Origin: Tanypteryx hageni
Taxonomy: Eukaryota; Arthropoda; Insecta; Odonata; Petaluridae
Assembly (NCBI GenBank): GCA_028673005.1
Contig: CM054120.1
Span: forward strand, 62,308,057 to 62,372,056
Direction: 5' to 3'
Length of the DNA stretch: 64,000 nucleotides
The notes beneath the pieces were generated by a model. It saw only the letters and a program-made list of their open reading frames with translations, did no database searches and had not been told where the DNA came from. The translations under genes and the position numbers were made by a program. Below, piece after piece: positions 48,001-56,500 of this stretch (position 1 is the first letter of the stretch; every line of letters begins with the position of its first letter).

Positions 48001-51000
48001 GGTAAAGCATCACGTGGCTGACTGAAACAACTTTGGAGCTAATATAAATATTAGTGCATTCTGTAATATTATTGATGATATCATTATCAACTAAACAAGT
48101 CCATGCTTCTTTTGGTGTTTTAGCATCATGAGCTTCATCTTTACAACCAGGAAGGTGACTTACGATATTTTGCGACTTTGTTTGGACATTCTGTGGTGGT
48201 GCTTTATTCATCCATACTCTTCCATCCTTTCCAATAAACTTCATGACACCAATATGACAGGTCAGGGGAATGCCATCATCACTGTCCAGTTCTTGCTCTG
48301 CACCACTTTCATGGTCACTTTCCGATACATGGCCATCTTCTCCTTCTGATTCTTCGGCAGGAATCCCTTCTCCGTCACTTTCAGCATGAAATTCTGCAAG
48401 ACTTCTTCTAATTTGTTGGGCTTCTTCACCATCTACAACCATCACTAATCTTTTTTAAGTAACAAAAAGGAACACTAGTACATGCGCAGGATAAATTTTA
48501 TTCACTAATACCTATATGTTCTGAACCAAGCCGAATCTGAGTCGTAGCTGAGAAGAGCAAGAGCTAGGGAAGTAGTGGGGAGTGTCCCTGAAAGGTACTG
48601 AAGTGACATTAAGGACTCTATGCTCCAGACAAAGAGCGGCACTGTTTTTAAAAATCATTGGGTGATTTTTACCCCAGCGCGTGTGCTCCCGGGTTAAAGA
48701 ATGCATCCCTGTCAAATGATTGGATATAGCCATAGTCTGAGCAAGAGTTAAGTATAATTTGTGTGAAAGGTGCATCAAAAATGATTGGACATAATGGTGC
48801 TAAGGAAAAATGCCTATGTCCAACAGGCAAGACATGCCAGGAAAAACGATGTCATATAAACTTTTATTTAGAGCTGATAAAATCTGCACAAAAGATTGAC
48901 TTTTATTAAGAAAAATACAGTACAGTTTATGCATATTAAGATCATTCAAAAGGATTGCATTTTAAAATGAATTTAAATAACATCAAAATAAGTCTCACCT
49001 CATTAAATAGTCGTGTGGCATCCGTACCAACTCCTCTAAGGAGCTCCTCAGCTCCACCAGGATGAAAATCGAAGTAGGGAGTCACATTGTACACCTTACC
49101 TAAAAGAAAAAATTATCAAATTATCAAGCATTCTTAACCTTCTAAGAGACAAATTAGCAATAGTATATTATTTTCAACATCAACCAAATTCAAAGTTATT
49201 AAAATTGAGCATATGATTTATTGATCAAAGATACCTTCCAAAAGAGGAATTATTTTGAGATCCAAAACACTTGTTTTCATTAAAATGTTTTGCTCGTTTG
49301 AAACGTTAAAATATTAATTTTTTTTAAAATTGGCTGCTACCTTACAACAAATCTCCACATTATTTAAGTATAGCTACCTTTCAAATGTAATGCAAAATTA
49401 TATATATCATTATCATTATATATAGACGTTTCTTACAGAGGAGGAGGAGTAGCATATAACATACATATAGGAGGATACTAATGTTTAGGAACTTCCAGAT
49501 GTGCTGGAGATTCGAAATTTTTTCTTACGTAGGATTTTGTGCAAAACCGTCTACAAAAAACGAATTTTGAAAAAGTGCAACAATGCGGCCGTTAAAAATG
49601 TGCGATTGTTTAAAAAAAAATTTCAAGGTTTAGGCATTTCCAAATGTGCTACGAAGCTGAAATTTATTTTAGAGGTAGGATTTGTAAAAAAAACGAAACA
49701 GGGATTACAGAAATTTCGATATTTTAATTTGGTTGGCAGTTAAAAATTCTTCAAGTTTAAACAGATAGATAATTGTTTAGGTACCACGGGAGGAGATAGG
49801 AAGCTGAAAATTTCAAGTTATTTACAGAGTAATGCATTCGCACAAATAAACATTTGAATCTCTACATAAATATATTACGGCGGCTGTTAAAAATGTTTAA
49901 AATTTAAACAATTAGAAAAAAATTATTTCACTTCTAGAAGATCTACAACTTTCAAATTTGCCAAAAACGTGTAACAATAGTACTCCATAATGGAGAAAGT
50001 ATAAAATTCTTAAAATCGCAAAGTTTGGGGATTGATTTAATCTATTATTTTTACATAGGGGAAAAACGGAAATCGCTGCAGAGGTGAAATCTTTAGAATT
50101 AAAAAAATATTTGTAATGATGAAATATCTGTCTGAAAAATGAATGTTTTCTCAAGGTGAGATGAAATGCTTGCAGTATGCAAGCACCTTCTACTAGTATA
50201 TAGACGTTCCTTACAGAGGAGGATATAGGAGGATACTAATGTTTTGGCATATCCAGATGAGCTGGAGATTCGAAATTTTTTTCCGACTACAAAAAACGAA
50301 AATCTTGAAAAAGTGCAACTAGGAAGCCGCTAAAAATTCGCAATTGTTAAAAAAAAATTTCAAGGTTTACGTTTTTCCGAATGTGCTACGAAGCTGAAAT
50401 TTTTTTTAGAGGTAGGATTTGTAAAAAAAGAAACAGAGATTATAGAAATTTTGATTTGTTTGGCAGTTAAAAATTCCTCAAGTTTAAACAAATGGCTAAC
50501 TGCATAGGTACTACAGGATGAGCTAAGAAGCTGAAATTTACAAGTTATTTACAGAGTAGTGCATTTGCATAAATAAACATTTGAATCTCTCCATAAATAG
50601 ATTGAGGCGGCCGTTGAGAATATTTATGCAGAATTAGTACCACATAATGATGAAAGTATAAAATTCTTAAAATTGCCTAGTTTGGGGATTGTTTTAATCT
50701 ATTATTTTTACATAAGGTAAAAACGAAAATCGCTGCGGAGGTGAAATCTTTAGAATTAAAAAATTAATTATAATGATGAAATATCTGTCTGAAAAATGAA
50801 TATTTTTTTCAAGGTGAGATGATATGCTTGCAGAATGCAAGCACCAACTACTAGTATATATATATATATATATGGATGTCAACAAGGTGTTGGGATGATC
50901 TCTCTCTGTAGCTGAAGAAGGAGTAGTTCCGAAAGCTTTACGTTTGTGATGTTTCTGTGTTTTTGTGTTATTTTACGTGTGTCGCTTCGACATCCCCGGG

Positions 51001-51109
51001 GCCTCGCCAACCTGAAGTCGTCTGATTGGTGAGTGCTCACTGGGTTTCCTCATCCCAACACCTTGTTGACATCCATATATTCATTTTACCTTTCCTTTTC
51101 CGTAAGTTG

Positions 51110-51163
<54 letters not shown>

Positions 51164-51768
51164 TTATATATAGACGTTCCTTACAGAGAAGGAGGAGGAT
51201 ATAACATATAGGAGGATACTAATGTTTAGGCACTTCCAGATGATCTGGAGATTCAAAAATTTTCTCTTAGGTAGGATTTTATGCTAAACAGACTATAAAA
51301 AACGTAAATCTTGAAAAAGTTTAACAATGCGGCCGCTAAAAATTCGCAATTGTTTTTAAAAAATTTCAAGGTTTATGTATTTCCGAATGTGCTACGGAGC
51401 TGAAATTTTTTTAAGGTAGAATTTGTAAAAAAAAACGAAATAAGGATTATAGAAATTTTGATATTTTAATTTGCGTTGCCGTTAAAAATTCTTAAAATTT
51501 AAACAAATAGATAACTGTTTAGGTACTATGGGATGAGCTAGGAAGCTGAAATTTGCAATTGTTTTATTCCATTACTGTTCCATAAGGAAAAAAAGTAATT
51601 TGGTCCTGAGGAGAAATATTTTGAATTAAAGAAATATTACCCATGATGAAATATCTTTCTAAAAAATTAATGTTTTTTCAAGGTGAGATGAAATGCTTGC
51701 AGTATGCAACCACCTTCTACTAGCATGTTATATCCTCCTCCTCCTCTGTAAGAAACGTCTATATATAA

Positions 51769-51809
<41 letters not shown>

Positions 51810-52719
51810 AGGAGAAGAAAAGGTAGTGATGAGGGTGGCAACAAGGTGTTGAAGGAAGCCCAGTGGACACTTACCAAGTTGGCAGGCTGCTGGGGGCATC
51901 GAAGAGACACACGCACAGAAGAAAAACACACGAAAGCTTTTCGGGCTTATGCCCTTCGTCAGCAATGAAGATAGAGTAACTCTTTTTAGCGGGGAGTAGG
52001 AAGGGTGGATAGCCAATAAGGAGGGAGTGTGGTAAGGTAAAGCGCAAATAGCTACAATTTAACAGGAGACATTGTAAGGGGGTTAATAGGGTTAGCGGAG
52101 GTTGAGGCCAGGCAGGGAGAAAGAGTCAAGAAGATGTATATGGGCTAGTTCCCAATGTCGGAGAAGGGGGGGCAGGAGTGTCATTGGGTAAGGTGCAAAT
52201 AACCCTTACATTGTAGCAACTATTGAAGGGGACATTGTGGTCATTGGCGTGTAATGCAACTGAGAGAAACGCTATCCCGGTGAAGGTTCATGCAGATGTT
52301 TAGCAGATTGCTGGTGAGGCCTACGTAAAATGTGGGACATAGGGTGCAGGTAAGGAGGTAAATGACGTTACGGGTGGTGCAGTTGCTTCTAGAGGTGATG
52401 GGATAGGTGATGTTGGTGGAGGGACTCGAGAAAGAAGATGAGGGTAGGTGGATAGGGCAAGTGAGGCAGCGAGGTTTGCCGCAGGGGTGAGACACTAAGG
52501 CAAGAGGCATGCTAGAAGTGGGAAGTTCCTTCATCCACATGACATTTCCCAAATAGGTTGGTAAAGAGGGACTGGTGCGAGGAAGAGGTAAGAATTGGGT
52601 GGGTAGCATGGAGGATTGTTTAAGGGCTTCGTGGATACCAGGAAGGAAAAGTATTGTAAGAGTAAGTGGAGGGGTTGATGCAGGGTCAAAAAAAGTATAT
52701 ATATATATATGTATGTATG

Positions 52720-52770
<51 letters not shown>

Positions 52771-53007
52771 CAACTTACGGAAAAGGAAAGGTAAAATAGA
52801 TATATGGATGTCAACAAGGTGTTGGGATGAGGAAACCCAGTGAGCACTCACCAATCAGACGACTTCAGGTTGGCGAGGCCCCGGGGATGTCAAAGCGACA
52901 CACGTAAAATAACACAAAAACACAGAAACATCACAAACGTAGAAGCTTTCGGAACTACTCCTTCTTCAGCTACAGAGAGAGAACTCATCCCAACACCTTG
53001 TTGACAT

Positions 53008-53081
<74 letters not shown>

Positions 53082-53494
53082 CTCTTTTAGTAATACCAGG
53101 CAAAATAAACTTGGCATGATATATGTAAATAAAACATTATGCAAGAATAACTTATGAATACCTTTTAAAAACAAAGGTATTATTTTATACCTTTAATTGC
53201 AATCCATGCATCATTTCTTTTGTTATGCTTTGCCAATTCATCTTGAGTTACAGTTAAGTATTTTCCCCCAACACCAGAAAGATCTTTTCCAGAGTGGCCT
53301 AACTTGATCCAATCCAACAGTGAATGTCCAGGTTTCAATGCCACCTTATTACGAATAGTACCTATTGATAAAAAATTGATTTTGAGAGTCAAATGATATC
53401 TATATAACAATGCTAATTATTATGTGACAGCAGGCAGTTATACAGGTGAGTTAAGTAATTTCAGTAGCCATAAAATAGTGGCTAGAAACATATT

Positions 53495-53563
<69 letters not shown>

Positions 53564-56500
53564 ATATGTCAAACATTGACACCCTAATACTTTATGGTTG
53601 CAGGAATTAACTACAGCATGCATTATGGTGATTCGCAACTGGTGTTCTTCAACAAGGCACTTGATGTGCTGTGGTGCATTTAGAACTACAGTAAACCCTT
53701 GATATTCTCAGGGGATATGTTCCAGTAAATTGCTGCAAATATCAAAACTGCGAATCTTAAGACCAAAGGCTTATGGAAAAACAGGGGATAGGTGGGTAGT
53801 AGTAGTCTTGGGGTGAGTCATTCATAGGGAAGCCAAAGCAAACGTTCATGGTCAGTATGAATAAATGTAGGTACAAGTGCAATAAGCATGCTAATTATAA
53901 CAAATATAAATAAAAACACTGTGAACATTTATTTGAGGAATAAATAAAAAGAAAATGTTAAAAAATCCATTTAACTTACAATGATGATATTGAAACTATC
54001 AAAGTATTGATCAAGTAAAAATAATTTCAAGTAATTAAAAGATATACTATGAGTTGACTGAGAAGCAGAGTATTTGCTAAATAATTGGATCAGTAATGGG
54101 GTCATTTAAATTTGACCAGAAGGTTAACCAGATGGATACATATGATCTTAACTTCCTTATAGAAATAGAGAACAAGATACTCTTGCAAGAGCACGAAGTG
54201 GAAACACGCCATAAAAATTTTCAGGATTCTGTTGGCTTTTGGATTTAGGGGCCAAAACGATAGAAATGCAAACCTGCTGTGTTTGAATTTCCATTTTTCT
54301 TTAGCATATTTTAACCTGCGACATATTTTCTTGAAATCTCTTTACATTTTCGGATGTCAAAAATTCTAGAATTTTCCATTAATTGTTTTCAGCATTTTAA
54401 AAAATCTTTTCACTTTTATTTTGCATATTTCAACAGGCGATAACTTTTTTAATTCCAAAACTCTATTTTCAAAATTTCTAGAAAATTCTAGTGGAAAATC
54501 ACAGATCATTTCTTATTTTGAGAATTTTACAAAAATGTGGAATGCTTGGGGAATTTAAACACTTTAAAGGCTGTGTTTTACTGAAACAAACCTACTTCAG
54601 AAGAAATATTGAAAAAACCTCATCAAATATAAACATACATTTTTGCACCATAAGAATATAGATTCTTACTAGACCTCCAATCCATGAAAAATTTGCTCAT
54701 CTAGATTCAGTAGTTTGGCTATGATACCATTTCAAAGTTTTGAATATTTCAACTTTGAACTTATCATATATGAAAACGGGGAAAATCCAATTGGTGGAAA
54801 ATTCATAGATTGATAAGAGCTCTCAAATTCAAAAAGAATTTGGCAAATATCTCTTAAAATAAAAAAGGTGATTGTCCAAAGATGGACAGAGAGAGTGATC
54901 ACATTACAAGGAGAAAATAACTCTAGAGGAGATAGACCCTCTCAAGGACAATCCAAGCCCACATGCAGGGAGCAGAGAAACTAATATTTAAAAATTGTTG
55001 ACCTAGGGCAGAAAAACCATAAAACAGTGGTTTCCAAATTTTTCACTTCATCACAACACATTTGGGTGCATACAGAGAGCAAAAAAATAATGTAAACCTA
55101 TGTGGGTTAGCTGATGATAGACAAGTTTATATGTTGTGAATGTAACATGGCCATACAGAGAAACTAACCGCAAATAATAGAAACCTTGAATGTTAAATAG
55201 GTGTACAAAAAAACAACCCGGGAATAATCGAAACCACTAGTAGTAAAACTGCGAATATCAAGGATTTACTGTATAGGGAAGTGAGGAATCTCACTTTTTT
55301 TTAATCACATTAAAGAATAAAAAATTTCTTGACAAATCTGCTGGTTCATTTACTTAAAACTACAACAAAGTTGCTTGTTCATTAAAGAATCAGTAATATC
55401 TAAATTCTTAATAAAATAACACACCAACTGAAGTATTTAATCAAGTTGAAAGTGTATCACTTTCTCTTACTTTTATTCACTCCTGAGTGGTAGATATGTT
55501 CTACACAGTGTTGTTGTAAATTTGATTCAGTGTAACACGAATAACAAGCACAAGTGTAACATGAAACAAAAAGGCAGCAATACATATTTAACAGACAACC
55601 AACTGTGTGGACTCAATAAGTCATTGTTTAATACACTGCTATGCTTTGTAAGGGCAGGGAGGTAAAATATTTTCGTATGAAAAGATAAGTTTTAAGACTG
55701 TGCTTATTCCTAATTATTCAACTCAAATTTTCAGTAATAAATACCAGTTTATTCACATTGTACAGTAAAACAACTACAAAACTGCATTTAAAGTACCTAC
55801 AATACTTTCATTGCCTTAAAAGCTAATAATTCATTAATTAAATTTATACATATAAAGGTTTCATACACAACATAAATGTTCTAAACCTGGAAAGTTGACA
55901 GTGCTCCATTCAAGGTATCCTATATTACAATTATTCTTTTATTCACAAACAAACTTCAATGCAGTCTGAATTACTTCAAAGTAATATTAAATTTAGTTCC
56001 AAATCGAACATTGACGTTTTTCTGTGTAACTGCAATTTTATTATGTCACAACGTCACAATTTTCTTCATCAATTTTACTTTCGGAAGCTGCAATGGTAAC
56101 GGTATGTCAGAAAAATCCATAACGTTATGTATTTTCTTTAAAGAAATTTGATGCTGTGTATGGTGAATACTTTTCAGAATGTTGGATTTAATAAAACATA
56201 ATTTCATATCGTCACTTCAGTCTTAGAAATAAATGATCTTTTGGTGTGAATAGTTCACCTGTATATGAGAAGTCAATTGCTTCACAGGATCAATAAAGTG
56301 CGCTATATTTTTAATAAAATGGTACAAAGATCGATTAAAAACTCGTGAGATAGTCAAGCGATGATTTGTATCTTGAATGCATAACATATAAGGCGAGCAA
56401 AAATATAGTAACATGCTTTAATTACATAAGCGAAATAATTAACCAAACATGCATATAATACGATGTCGTGCGATATGTTGACCTTAGCCAAATTAGCTAC

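Larger units (their letters stand above)
46213..48693 (-). mobile_element. piggyBac-type transposon with TTAA on both sides
   Basis: TTAA at 46209-46212 and 48694-48697. Ends begin CCCTTGAGTGCACAC (left) and CCCGGGAGCACACGCG (right, read inward), the CCC start typical of piggyBac. It holds a broken transposase on the minus strand, is interrupted by a hAT MITE and contains a (GT)n tract. It lies in CYB5R4 intron 3. Confidence 0.92.

Noticed and set aside
51026..53638. Several frames containing (YI)n runs
   Set aside because: Translations of TA microsatellites, not proteins.
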